From: Solobacterium sp.
Lineage (GTDB): Bacteria > Bacillota_I > Bacilli_A > Erysipelotrichales > Erysipelotrichaceae
NCBI GenBank assembly: GCA_017512555.1
Contig: JAFWFE010000020.1
Location: 1-47,359, forward strand
Direction: 5' to 3'
DNA length: 47,359 nt
Shown here: piece after piece, positions 17,097-25,156 of the stretch
Layout: each line of letters opens with the position of its first letter
Numbering within the stretch: the first letter of the stretch is position 1
Position numbers and translations under genes: made by a program
The notes under the pieces: generated by a model
Told to the model about the DNA's origin: nothing
What the model saw: the letters and a program-made list of their open reading frames with translations, nothing else
Database searches by the model: none

Positions 17097-18026
17097 TTAC
17101 TTCAGCAGTTCTTTTACACGTTCGGTGACAGCTTCTGCGTTACCGTTCAGGATCACTGTGGTATTCCTTTGCGGCAGTTTACCCTCATACACATAGATAT
17201 CACTTACGGTCTTACCGAAGGCAGGACCGGAACGTGTCTCTACATTGACTCCTGCTTTCTTTCCTTCAAAGAGTTCGGGGTATTGCAGATACAATACCGG
17301 ACAGGAATCATGCAGGAAGATGACTTCTCCGTAGCCCTTTCGGACATGTAAACGCAGGATCGTCGCATTGGATACCCGGATCATTTCACTCCAGGGTTTC
17401 CCGTAAGAACCGATTTCATCCAGATCTTCCTGGGTCATTTTCATCTTATGGGTAATATCCAGACCGAACATGGTTACAGGAATTCCGGATTTGAATACAC
17501 ACTGGGCTGCGTGGGGATCGGTATAGATGTTGAATTCCGCTGCCGGTGTACTGTTTCCGGCAATGATTGCACCGCCCATGATCAGAATATCTTTGACCAG
17601 GGAAGAAAACTTCGGGTACTTGATGATCGTATTCGCGATGTTGGTCAGCGGTCCTACCGCAACTACTCTTAATTCATGAGGATACCTGCACGCGGCTTCG
17701 TACAACGCATCCCAGGCATGTCTGGTTTCTTCCGGCGCTTCCGATTCCGGCAGGATATACCCTCCCAAACCATCTCCGCCATGCGCGTTCGACGCTGTTC
17801 TCAAGGGAATGATCCATGGCTTCTCCGCACCGGGATAGACCGGGAGATCACCTCTTCCTGCCAGTGCCAGGACATTGCGTACATTCCGGAAAGTCTTGTA
17901 CAGTTCCGCATTACCGCATACCGCGGAAGCCCCGACAAGTTCCACAGTATCCAGCTTGGTCGCAAGGATCAGCGCCATTGCGTCATCAATACCAGCATCA
18001 CTGTCGATCCATACAGGCTGCTTCAT
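17097..18026 (-). CDS. Nucleoside hydrolase (inosine-uridine preferring type)
   Basis: The 309-residue enzyme has the calcium-binding signature DSDAGIDDA near residue 8, the VAVGPLTNIA segment and NIYTDPHAA, all conserved in ribonucleoside hydrolases. It cleaves the N-glycosidic bond of nucleosides to free ribose and base in the cytoplasm. Its ATG overlaps the stop of a second nucleoside hydrolase by four bases, so translation is coupled. Base specificity cannot be read from sequence. Confidence 0.92.
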   Translation of the reverse strand: MKQPVWIDSDAGIDDAMALILATKLDTVELVGASAVCGNAELYKTFRNVRNVLALAGRGDLPVYPGAEKPWIIPLRTASNAHGGDGLGGYILPESEAPEETRHAWDALYEAACRYPHELRVVAVGPLTNIANTIIKYPKFSSLVKDILIMGGAIIAGNSTPAAEFNIYTDPHAAQCVFKSGIPVTMFGLDITHKMKMTQEDLDEIGSYGKPWSEMIRVSNATILRLHVRKGYGEVIFLHDSCPVLYLQYPELFEGKKAGVNVETRSGPAFGKTVSDIYVYEGKLPQRNTTVILNGNAEAVTERVKELLK

Positions 18027-18976
18027 GACTGTTCCTCCTTTCCGAATTTACTGCACGCTTCTTTCAGATATTCCACGAATTTCTTCCGGTCAATTCCGGT
18101 CACGACCCGGCAGTTCGGCGGATTTCCGGTCGTCCCCCGGTAGTCAGCCATGGTCATACCGCGCGTATACTCCCCGTCCAGGACAATTTCCACATAACAA
18201 TCTTTCATCGTAAATATCTCCGGATGGATCAGCGCAAGCACTGCGCAGGGATCGTGTAAGGTTGCCCCATCCCACCCCAGTTCTTTCAGTTTGATAATGA
18301 AGAAATCCAGCCAGGACGCTACGGTTTCCGCTACAGGATTACCAAGCTTGCGGATCTCTTCCCATTCTTCGGGATAGATGATTGCCTGTTCGGTCACATC
18401 CAAGCCGCACATCAACAGCGGTACACCCGCATGAAATTCAATATACGCAGATTCCGGATCATTCAGGATATTAAATTCTGCCGTACTGGTCCAGTTGCCG
18501 TTGCGCAGACCTCCGCCCATGATGGAGATCAGACGGATCTTTTCCTTCAGCTCCGGATGTGTCAGTAACAGAGCCGCCACATTCGTCTGCGGACCTGTAG
18601 CGATAATGATCACCGGTTCTTCGGATTCCTGCAGTACCTTGGCCATCATCTCCACCGCAGACAGTTCGCTGAACGAATATACAGGATCCGGAAGTACAGG
18701 TCCGTCTAAGCCTGTAGTTCCGTGATAGTCTCCGCCGGTCATCAGGTCCTCAAGTAAGGGAATATCTCTTCCCATGGCAACTTCCACATCCAGATTGAGT
18801 AATGCCGCAATCTTTCTGGCATTCTCACTGACTTTCGCCAATGTTTGATTGCCCGCAACCGCTGTAATTGCCTTGACCTCAAAACGGGGATCCGAAGCCG
18901 CAATGACCCAGGCAATCGCATCATCATGCCCGGGATCTCCGTCAAGGATCAACGGTATTTTCTTCTCATTATTCAT
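18023..18976 (-). CDS. Nucleoside hydrolase, second paralogue
   Basis: This 317-residue enzyme shares the family signature (DGDPGHDDA near residue 12), IIATGPQTNVA and the FNILNDPESA motif. It is the upstream member of a tandem pair and differs clearly from its neighbour, suggesting distinct substrates rather than a recent duplication. ACAGGAG precedes the start; a -10-like TACAAT lies a little upstream. Ribose released by the pair could feed the sugar pathway encoded nearby, which is inference. Confidence 0.92.
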   Translation of the reverse strand: MNNEKKIPLILDGDPGHDDAIAWVIAASDPRFEVKAITAVAGNQTLAKVSENARKIAALLNLDVEVAMGRDIPLLEDLMTGGDYHGTTGLDGPVLPDPVYSFSELSAVEMMAKVLQESEEPVIIIATGPQTNVAALLLTHPELKEKIRLISIMGGGLRNGNWTSTAEFNILNDPESAYIEFHAGVPLLMCGLDVTEQAIIYPEEWEEIRKLGNPVAETVASWLDFFIIKLKELGWDGATLHDPCAVLALIHPEIFTMKDCYVEIVLDGEYTRGMTMADYRGTTGNPPNCRVVTGIDRKKFVEYLKEACSKFGKEEQS

Positions 18977-19035
18977 AATCAGTTCTCCTGTAGGATTGAT
19001 TCCATTGTAACAGAAATCAATGAAGGTATTACCAG

Positions 19036-19065
19036 AAGAAAAAGTACGCAGATTTCCCGCGCACT
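19036..19065 (-). terminator. Terminator after flavodoxin
   Basis: On the minus strand AGTGCGC pairs with GCGTACT (one wobble) across nine bases and is followed by TTTTTC. It ends the DUF3793/flavodoxin transcript. Confidence 0.7.
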
Positions 19066-19095
19066 CTTCTTACAAAGTATCAATTTACAGCTTGA

Positions 19096-19515
19096 TCAGG
19101 CTAAGCATTCACCAAGATCTCTGCACTCGGCCAGGGCTACTTCATCCGGTGCTTCACAACATGTTACACTGCCTGCCAGATCCATACCCTTGGCTCTGCA
19201 CCGATCTTCCCAGTCAACCATCCAGGCACCGTTACCCCAGCCCCAGGAACCAAATAAGCCTACTTTTTTCCCGCTGAGAGAATCTTCCACAGAAGAAAAC
19301 ATCGGTTCAAATTCTGTCTCTTCCAGAGCTTCAGCACCCATGGAAGGGCAGCCAAACGCAAACGCGTCAAAACGTGAGATGTCACCAGCAGTAAAGTCTG
19401 AACACTGAATCAGTTCTACTTCTGCACCTTTACCCTGTGCGCCTTCGACTACCGCATTAGCCATAGCCTCTGTGTTACCTGTACCACTCCAATATACAAC
19501 TGCAATCTTACTCAT
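19096..19515 (-). CDS. Flavodoxin
   Basis: The 139-residue protein is a short-chain flavodoxin: the FMN phosphate-binding loop WSGTGNTEAM follows the first strand, and the two isoalloxazine loops are FGCPSMGAE and FGSWGWGNG. It is a soluble one-electron carrier that replaces ferredoxin when iron is scarce. It is cotranscribed with the DUF3793 gene 24 bases upstream, and the promoter of the pair carries two metal-repressor-like palindromes. AGGAGG-type sequence precedes its ATG. Confidence 0.93.
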   Translation of the reverse strand: MSKIAVVYWSGTGNTEAMANAVVEGAQGKGAEVELIQCSDFTAGDISRFDAFAFGCPSMGAEALEETEFEPMFSSVEDSLSGKKVGLFGSWGWGNGAWMVDWEDRCRAKGMDLAGSVTCCEAPDEVALAECRDLGECLA

Positions 19516-19539
19516 TTACATTACCTCCTTTTCAGTTGT

Positions 19540-20106
19540 CTATATAGAAACCGCCAATTGTTCAATTGGTGTTCCGTTTAGAAATCTTTGACTTAGTATT
19601 TTTGTGCATGCCTGATACTTTATAAAAGTACATTGTGCACGCTCTACGTTGTCATATACCCGCCACACACCGATGTGCTTACACCCGACTTCTCTATGTT
19701 TGATAAACCCGTAGACATCTTCCGGCGGATAACCGAGGAATAATCCTATCTCATGCGGAAAATCTTTGTTATTCTGCATTCTCTTTCTCAGAGCATACAG
19801 ACATTGATGCATATCTCCTTCATAACACTGATAGGACTTTAAAATGGATCTGCACAACTCACACTCAAGATCCTTCTTCAGCAAATCCGGACGATATAAA
19901 AACAAATTAAAATGATTCTTCTTATGACTTACCGGAATCAGACACAGACCCTTTTTCAAAACCTTACGGTTAAATTCAGCAATATACCGGTATAACATCA
20001 TCTCGTCATCCGCGGCTGCCGCAAACAAACCAGCTGTTTTAATCCCTGCCAGTGTCGGTGAACAGTAACGTATGATCATCGCATAGAAGTCCTGTTGAGT
20101 TAGCAT
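19540..20106 (-). CDS. DUF3793 family protein
   Basis: The 188-residue protein carries the DUF3793 hallmarks: the N-terminal CSPTLAGIKTAGLF segment, an invariant-looking HEIGLFLGYPPEDVYGF motif and GCKHIGVWRVY. Biochemical function is unknown. In clostridia such genes travel with flavodoxin and iron-transport genes, and here it precedes flavodoxin. The start at 20106 lies inside an operator palindrome and only about five bases after the predicted transcription start; an ATG nine codons later with AGGA in front is an alternative. Confidence 0.85.
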   Translation of the reverse strand: MLTQQDFYAMIIRYCSPTLAGIKTAGLFAAAADDEMMLYRYIAEFNRKVLKKGLCLIPVSHKKNHFNLFLYRPDLLKKDLECELCRSILKSYQCYEGDMHQCLYALRKRMQNNKDFPHEIGLFLGYPPEDVYGFIKHREVGCKHIGVWRVYDNVERAQCTFIKYQACTKILSQRFLNGTPIEQLAVSI

Positions 20107-20114
20107 AGACTAAC
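20099..20114. promoter_or_regulatory. Operator GTTAG-N6-CTAAC over the DUF3793 start
   Basis: GTTAGCATAGACTAAC is a perfect palindrome with the same arms and spacing as the operator at 2612-2627. It covers the start codon and the expected transcription start. Confidence 0.6.
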
Positions 20115-20117
20115 CCT

Positions 20118-20123
20118 ATCATA
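20118..20123 (-). promoter_or_regulatory. -10 element of the DUF3793/flavodoxin promoter
   Basis: TATGAT on the minus strand lies between the two operator palindromes. The -35 region is weak. The start point implied is about five bases before the ATG at 20106, so the message would be nearly leaderless. Confidence 0.45.
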
Positions 20124-20127
20124 TTTA

Positions 20128-20143
20128 GTTGGTTATGTCTAAC
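20128..20143. promoter_or_regulatory. Operator GTTGG-N6-CTAAC upstream of DUF3793
   Basis: GTTGGTTATGTCTAAC matches the shared 16-base palindrome with one arm mismatch. It lies in the promoter spacer, 29 bases from the copy at 20099-20114. Confidence 0.55.
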
Positions 20144-20213
20144 TCTATTTCAAGAAATTCTGTGATTCTTTCTTTTTCTGTTACTCTTATCCGTTCTATG
20201 GTTTGTGTTGACG

Positions 20214-20250
20214 ATAAAATACAGCGATGTCCGTATAGATCACCGCTGCA
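20214..20250 (-). terminator. Terminator of the parB operon
   Basis: On the minus strand CAGCGGTG pairs with CATCGCTG across an 11-base loop, followed by TATTTTATC. It lies just after the parB stop codon. Confidence 0.7.
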
Positions 20251-20256
20251 CTCTTT

Positions 20257-21159
20257 TTAAATCTGTTGTCCTTCTTCGATACATCCCAGTAATTCCAGGA
20301 TCCGGTTCAGATCATCTGTTCCGGAGTAAGAAATCGTAATATTCTTGCCGGATACTTCTACCCGGGTACCCAGTTTACTGGTCATCTGGTATTCCAGATC
20401 ACGGATCCAGGGATCTTTCTCCCTGACCGGTTTCTTGTGCTTCTCCGGGTTTTCCTGCAAAGTCTTGACGTATTTCTCTACTTCGCGGACGGACATCTTC
20501 TGTTTCAGGACGTACTGTGCCGCATCATACATCTGGTCTTCATCACTCAGACTCAGTAACGGACGTACATGACCCATGGTTAACTTCTTATTGATAACCA
20601 TTTCCTGTACTTCGTGTGGAAGTCTCAGAAGACGCATCATGTTCGCGCAGTATTCACGGGACTTGCCTACGCGTACGGCCAGCTGTTCCTGGGTATATCC
20701 CAGACGTTTGATCAGGCTTTCGTATGCGGAAGCTTCTTCGATTGGATTCAGGTCTTCACGCTGTACGTTTTCCAGGATGGAGATCTCCATCATTTCTTCG
20801 TCGGTGAAGTCTACTTCGATCGCCGGCACCGTGGTCAGTCCGGCAAGCTTGGCGGCACGCAGACGACGTTCACCGGTGATCAGTTCATAGCCTCTGACAC
20901 TCTTGCGGATCAGTAACGGTGTAAAGATCCCGTGCAGACGGATGGAATCTGCCAGTTCACTCAGTGCTTTGGGATCGAATTCTTTTCTGGGCTGGTAGGG
21001 ATTGGCCCGGATCTCTGAGATCTCTACTTCGACTTCTCTTCTTCCTGGCGCATCCTTCCCGTTACTCTGGATATCATCCAGCATCTTCTCAATATCGACA
21101 TTCTCTCCGAAAAGAGCGTTCAGCCCTTTTCCTAATCCTTTTTTATTTTCTTTGGGCAT
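20257..21159 (-). CDS. parB: Chromosome partitioning protein ParB (Spo0J)
   Basis: The 300-residue protein begins with the ParB-typical GLGKGLNALFG, continues with the CTP-binding/clamp domain (IRANPYQPRKEF and the GERRLRAAKLAG box) and a helix-turn-helix region (YTQEQLAVRVGKSREYCANMMRLL) that reads parS. It loads onto parS, spreads as a CTP-dependent clamp and recruits condensin and ParA. Its ATG overlaps the parA stop (TAATG), and two perfect parS sites occur in this window at 43993 and 45391. It is the last gene of the rsmG-noc-parA-parB string. Confidence 0.95.
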   Translation of the reverse strand: MPKENKKGLGKGLNALFGENVDIEKMLDDIQSNGKDAPGRREVEVEISEIRANPYQPRKEFDPKALSELADSIRLHGIFTPLLIRKSVRGYELITGERRLRAAKLAGLTTVPAIEVDFTDEEMMEISILENVQREDLNPIEEASAYESLIKRLGYTQEQLAVRVGKSREYCANMMRLLRLPHEVQEMVINKKLTMGHVRPLLSLSDEDQMYDAAQYVLKQKMSVREVEKYVKTLQENPEKHKKPVREKDPWIRDLEYQMTSKLGTRVEVSGKNITISYSGTDDLNRILELLGCIEEGQQI

Positions 21160-21950
21160 TATCGTCCTCCTCTTTCGTTCTGAATGAGAAATTCCTTGAC
21201 CAGTGCCGCGTAAGCTTTCGCTCCCTCAGAACGTGTATCGTATTCAAATATGGATTCTTCCCGGCTGGGTGCTTCACTTAACCGTACATTTCTCGGGATA
21301 TAACAGCGGTATACCTTCTCCTTGAAGTATTTCCGTACTTCCTGCTGTACTTCTACGGACAACTTTGTACGGGCATCAAACATTGTCAATAAGACTCCTT
21401 CAATGGATAAAGAAGGATTCCAAAGTTTCTGTACCAGACGGATCGTACTTAACAACTGGGTCAGACCTTCCAGAGCGAAATACTCGCACTGTACAGGAAT
21501 CATGACAGAGTCTGCGGCTGTCAGGGCGTTGGTATTTAACAGACCCAGGGACGGCGGACAGTCAATGATGATATAGTCATAGTCTTCTCTTGCGGCATCC
21601 AGCTTGTTCTTCAGGAGATGTTCACGGCCGACTTCGTAGGAAGTTGAGGCCATCTCTACATCTGCGCCGGAAAGATCGATGGTTGCGGGCAGGACATCCA
21701 GCGGAGGCATATCCAGATGCACGACATTCTGACGTACGGAATCTGATTCCATCAACACTTCATAAACACTATGATTACGGCTAAAACCCGCTCTGTCTGC
21801 GCCTACACCATGTGTGGCGTTACACTGCGGATCAATATCCACCAGCAGGATCCTTTTTCCGGCATAGGCTAGTCCTGCCGATAAGTTAATACTTGTGGTG
21901 GTCTTGCCTACGCCACCTTTCTGATTTGCGACTGCAATTATCTTTCCCAT
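21159..21950 (-). CDS. parA: Chromosome partitioning ATPase ParA (Soj)
   Basis: The 263-residue ATPase has the deviant Walker A motif KGGVGKTTT near the N-terminus, the VDIDPQCNAT segment and the IIIDCPPSLG Walker B region, as in Soj. ATP-dependent dimers bind DNA and, stimulated by ParB, move origins apart and regulate DnaA. It lies between noc and parB, the same arrangement as in Bacillus subtilis. Confidence 0.95.
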   Translation of the reverse strand: MGKIIAVANQKGGVGKTTTSINLSAGLAYAGKRILLVDIDPQCNATHGVGADRAGFSRNHSVYEVLMESDSVRQNVVHLDMPPLDVLPATIDLSGADVEMASTSYEVGREHLLKNKLDAAREDYDYIIIDCPPSLGLLNTNALTAADSVMIPVQCEYFALEGLTQLLSTIRLVQKLWNPSLSIEGVLLTMFDARTKLSVEVQQEVRKYFKEKVYRCYIPRNVRLSEAPSREESIFEYDTRSEGAKAYAALVKEFLIQNERGGR

Positions 21951-21967
21951 ATACTATCCTCAAGGTC

Positions 21968-22774
21968 TTATTTCGGAAATCTTACGATGATCCGTACATC
22001 TGTAAGCGTTTCTTCTGTTTCCATTATGACATCAATCCCCATCTTCTTGATCATCCGCACACACTGGTTTACCGAATTGATTCCGATCTGGGTGTTCCTG
22101 GTAAATCCCTTGGTTTTCTGCCGGCGTTTGGGTGAGGCATTCTCTGCCAGTTTCTCAATATACGCTTCGGCCTGACGAACATTCAGACTGCGGTCAACGA
22201 TGTAGTGATACGCGGAAGCTTGTTTCTCTTCCGGTAATTGTAATAGTGCGCGGGCATGTCTCTCCGTCAGTTCCTTGTCCACAACAGCGTTCTGGATCTC
22301 GTTGGGCAGGTTGAGAAGACGGATCTTGTTGGCGATGGCCGACTGGGATTTCCCGACTTTCTGGGCTACCTGTTCCTGGGTCAGTCCGGACTGACGCATG
22401 ATCTGTACGTAGGATTTCGCTTCTTCTACAGCTGTGAGGTCTTCACGCTGGATATTCTCGATCAGGGCCAGTTCGGCAGCCTGATTTTCACTCGGAGACA
22501 GGATATAGCATGGTATGGAAGTAAATCCTGCGCGCTTGCATGCTCTATATCTGCGTTCGCCGGCGATGATTTCGTAGTGGTCATCGATTTCTCTGACCGT
22601 GATAGGCTGAACCAGACCGTTCTCAATGATTGACTGAGTCAGTTCTTCCATGGATTTCTCATCGAACTTGATGCGCGGCTGATACCTGGAAGCACGTATT
22701 AAGTTGATGTCGATATCAATGATATCTCCGGTGTGTTTTTCTATTCTTTCAAAAATGTTATCCGGATCCCGCAT
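21968..22774 (-). CDS. noc: Nucleoid occlusion protein Noc (ParB paralogue)
   Basis: This second ParB-like protein (about 268 residues) has YQPRIKFDEKSMEELTQSI, GERRYRACKRAG and the helix-turn-helix QSGLTQEQVAQKVGKSQSAI. Its position between rsmG and parA is the Noc position in Bacillus, hence the call. In Bacillus, Noc blocks division over the nucleoid by binding Noc boxes and attaching to the membrane through an N-terminal amphipathic helix. Here the first residues are quite polar and no clear membrane-targeting helix is seen. AAGGAGG precedes the ATG at 22774; an ATG at 22792 overlapping the rsmG stop is the alternative start. Confidence 0.88.
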   Translation of the reverse strand: MRDPDNIFERIEKHTGDIIDIDINLIRASRYQPRIKFDEKSMEELTQSIIENGLVQPITVREIDDHYEIIAGERRYRACKRAGFTSIPCYILSPSENQAAELALIENIQREDLTAVEEAKSYVQIMRQSGLTQEQVAQKVGKSQSAIANKIRLLNLPNEIQNAVVDKELTERHARALLQLPEEKQASAYHYIVDRSLNVRQAEAYIEKLAENASPKRRQKTKGFTRNTQIGINSVNQCVRMIKKMGIDVIMETEETLTDVRIIVRFPK

Positions 22775-22788
22775 ATTTCCTCCTTCAA

Positions 22789-23487
22789 TCATAATGGTTT
22801 CTTCTTGATCTGTCCGTAATTTCTCGGATATTTCCCGGGTGTTATCCGGGTTTTTTCAGCAGTGATGATCGTCCGTCCGTCACCGGAAGGCAGTGTATAT
22901 TCCCGGATCTCGCTGTGTTCAATACCGAGAACCTGAAATGCATGTTCTGTCTGCTGGTATTCCTCAAGGCCTTTCGTACCCTTCATAGAGATGAAGTATC
23001 CTCCGGGCCTTACCAACGGTACACAGAGTTCTGCCAGGACAGGCAGGGATGCGACTGCTCTCGCGATGACGACATCCGCCTGTTCACGTTTTGTTTTGAC
23101 GTATTCTTCCGCGCGCTGATTCACCACGGTAACGTTGTTCAGCTTCAGTTCTTTCCGGATTTCTTCCAGAAAACGGCATCGTTTGGCTGTTGGATCAATG
23201 AGAATGACCTTCAGATCACTCCGGGCGATCGCAAACACCACCCCCGGAAAACCTGCGCCTGTGCCGACATCCGCAACTGTCCCGGAGATCCGCGGATCGG
23301 TCAGAGGATATAACGAATCATAGAAGTGTTTCTCATAGATCTCTTCCGGATCAGTGATCGCTGTCAGGTTAAATTCCTGATTACGGCGAATCAGCAGATC
23401 CATGTATACTGCTAGTTTTTCCGGTGCTTCTGCCGGCAGATCAATACCGATCCCGGCTGTTTTTACCAAGAACTCATCCCTGTTCAT
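22789..23487 (-). CDS. rsmG: 16S rRNA (guanine(527)-N7)-methyltransferase RsmG
   Basis: The 232-residue enzyme has the GidB family start (RRNQEFNLTAITDPEEIYEKHFYDSL) and the S-adenosylmethionine-binding motif VADVGTGAGFPG, followed by the IDPTAKRCRFLEEI segment. It methylates N7 of G527 in 16S rRNA. The gene leads the noc-parA-parB operon; its stop lies at the upstream alternative start of noc. GAGG precedes its ATG, and a -10-like TATAAT lies about 45 bases further upstream. Confidence 0.95.
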   Translation of the reverse strand: MNRDEFLVKTAGIGIDLPAEAPEKLAVYMDLLIRRNQEFNLTAITDPEEIYEKHFYDSLYPLTDPRISGTVADVGTGAGFPGVVFAIARSDLKVILIDPTAKRCRFLEEIRKELKLNNVTVVNQRAEEYVKTKREQADVVIARAVASLPVLAELCVPLVRPGGYFISMKGTKGLEEYQQTEHAFQVLGIEHSEIREYTLPSGDGRTIITAEKTRITPGKYPRNYGQIKKKPL

Positions 23488-23528
23488 AACATCCTCATTG
23501 TAGTAATTCTACCACTATTATTTCCCAA

Positions 23529-23534
23529 ATTATA
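23529..23534 (-). promoter_or_regulatory. Candidate -10 for the rsmG operon
   Basis: TATAAT on the minus strand lies about 42 bases before the rsmG start. I see no good -35 at 17 bases. A plus-strand TATAAT overlaps it in this AT-rich stretch. Confidence 0.35.
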
Positions 23535-23649
23535 TAATATTTCCTGCGTAGTTTGGACAGTTCTGATATATAGGGTACGCATCGTGTTATTTCTCTTTTC
23601 GCAGAGAAGAAAAACCGTTATGATGATTATATCGGAAAGGAAGCCCCGG

Positions 23650-25083
23650 ATGGATACTATATACACCACAAACACTCTGGACTGGGAAGCTCTCATGCAG
23701 GGGGAATATGTCGAACTGAACGCGATGTTGGAAGCCAAGGAAAGACGTGTCTGGCTCCAGCAGGAATTACTGCGTAAATATCCATGTCCGGTACTTTCCT
23801 TCAGTATGAATATCGCCGGGCCTGTGAAGAATAATCCGCTGATCCTGCGTGCGTTTACCTTTGGGTTGGAAGCTGTTCACGCCCAGCTGTACCGTATACG
23901 CGCGAAGATCCTCGAGGAACACGTGATCCGGGAAATCACCGGCAATGAGGCCTTCCTGGCAATCGAACTGGATCCTTTCGTATTAAAGAAACTTGTCTCG
24001 GAGATTGAGGAACAGGAATCTGCCGGAAGACTCTTTGACATGGATGTACTGTATCTCGATCATGGGGAAGTAGTCAAAGTTGACCGCTCAGAGATTGGTC
24101 TTGCGGAAAGGAGCTGTCTGATCTGCGGCGCACCCGGGAGGAACTGTGCTTCCCGGCGTGTTCATTCCGTGGCAGAACTGCAGAAGAAGACGGCGGAGAT
24201 CCTGGACGCGTATGTCCGGGCTGAAGACGCGAGGAAGATTGCGGAATATGCCGTACGGGCGATGTTGTACGAAGTATCCAACACACCGAAACCAGGCCTC
24301 GTGGACCGGGTAAACAACGGCAGTCATGACGACATGGATTTCTATACTTTCCTGAACAGCAGCGCTTCTTTACATCCCTATTTCCTGAAATGTGCACAGA
24401 CCGGCCAGAATACCGCGTTTGCGGAAGCACCGGACACTTTTGATCTTCTGCGTGATCCCGGCAAGCAGGCAGAACGGCATATGTTCAGTGCCACCAAAGG
24501 AATCAATACACATAAAGGCGCGATCTTCACCCTTGGCATCCTTACCGCCGCAGCCGGCAGGCTTTCTGTACGCTCACTGTATCCCGGTGAACAGGCAGAT
24601 CACCATGACAGTTCCGCTGTACTGAATGAATGCAGGGCAATGACCAGAGACCTGATCACCAGGGATTTCGCGGGAATTACCCGGGAAAACGCAGTCACTG
24701 CCGGACAACGATTATATGCGGAATACGGCATCACCGGTGTACGGGGACAGATGTCTGACGGGCTGCCTGCGGTGGCGGACTATGGTCTTCCGGTACTGAA
24801 AAAGATGCTTACTTCCGGGAAGACTCCGGATGAGGCGGGCGTTGCCGCGTTATTGTCGATTCTTGCGCATACCACGGACACCAACATGATCCACCGCAGT
24901 TCGCTGGAAACCCTGAAGGAAGAAAAAGAAAAACTCATGCATATTCTGCAGGAAGATCCCTGTCCTGACCGGAACACCCTGGATAAACTGGATGAACACT
25001 ATATTGAAAACCACCTCTCCCCGGGAGGCAGCGCAGATCTGCTTGCGGCATCCTGGTTTGTGTACTTTCTGGAAAATGAGTAA
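23650..25083 (+). CDS. citXG: Bifunctional citrate lyase prosthetic-group protein CitXG
   Basis: This protein of about 477 residues joins two enzymes. The N-terminal 170 residues or so are CitX-like (SFSMNIAGPVKNNPLILRAF, then CLICGAPGRNCASRRVHS), which transfers the phosphoribosyl-dephospho-CoA group to apo citrate lyase. The rest is CitG-like (SNTPKPGLVDRVNNGSHDDM, STATKGINTHKGAIF-type region), which makes the triphosphoribosyl-dephospho-CoA precursor. The ATG at 23650 behind GGAAAGGAAG is preferred over upstream starts. The citrate lyase subunits CitDEF are not in this window, so it is an orphan here. A short near-copy of its 3' end lies at 25964-26009. Confidence 0.88.
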   Translation: MDTIYTTNTLDWEALMQGEYVELNAMLEAKERRVWLQQELLRKYPCPVLSFSMNIAGPVKNNPLILRAFTFGLEAVHAQLYRIRAKILEEHVIREITGNEAFLAIELDPFVLKKLVSEIEEQESAGRLFDMDVLYLDHGEVVKVDRSEIGLAERSCLICGAPGRNCASRRVHSVAELQKKTAEILDAYVRAEDARKIAEYAVRAMLYEVSNTPKPGLVDRVNNGSHDDMDFYTFLNSSASLHPYFLKCAQTGQNTAFAEAPDTFDLLRDPGKQAERHMFSATKGINTHKGAIFTLGILTAAAGRLSVRSLYPGEQADHHDSSAVLNECRAMTRDLITRDFAGITRENAVTAGQRLYAEYGITGVRGQMSDGLPAVADYGLPVLKKMLTSGKTPDEAGVAALLSILAHTTDTNMIHRSSLETLKEEKEKLMHILQEDPCPDRNTLDKLDEHYIENHLSPGGSADLLAASWFVYFLENE

Positions 25084-25156
25084 GTTAATGATATTCGATA
25101 CTAATGATATGAAGAAACTGTTTCAAACCTTCTTCATGTCAAACAGGAGCTGAACG

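Noticed and set aside
23484..23738. Minus-strand reading frame of 84 codons upstream of rsmG
   Set aside because: It overlaps the promoter region and the start of citXG, has no recognisable product and no ribosome binding site.
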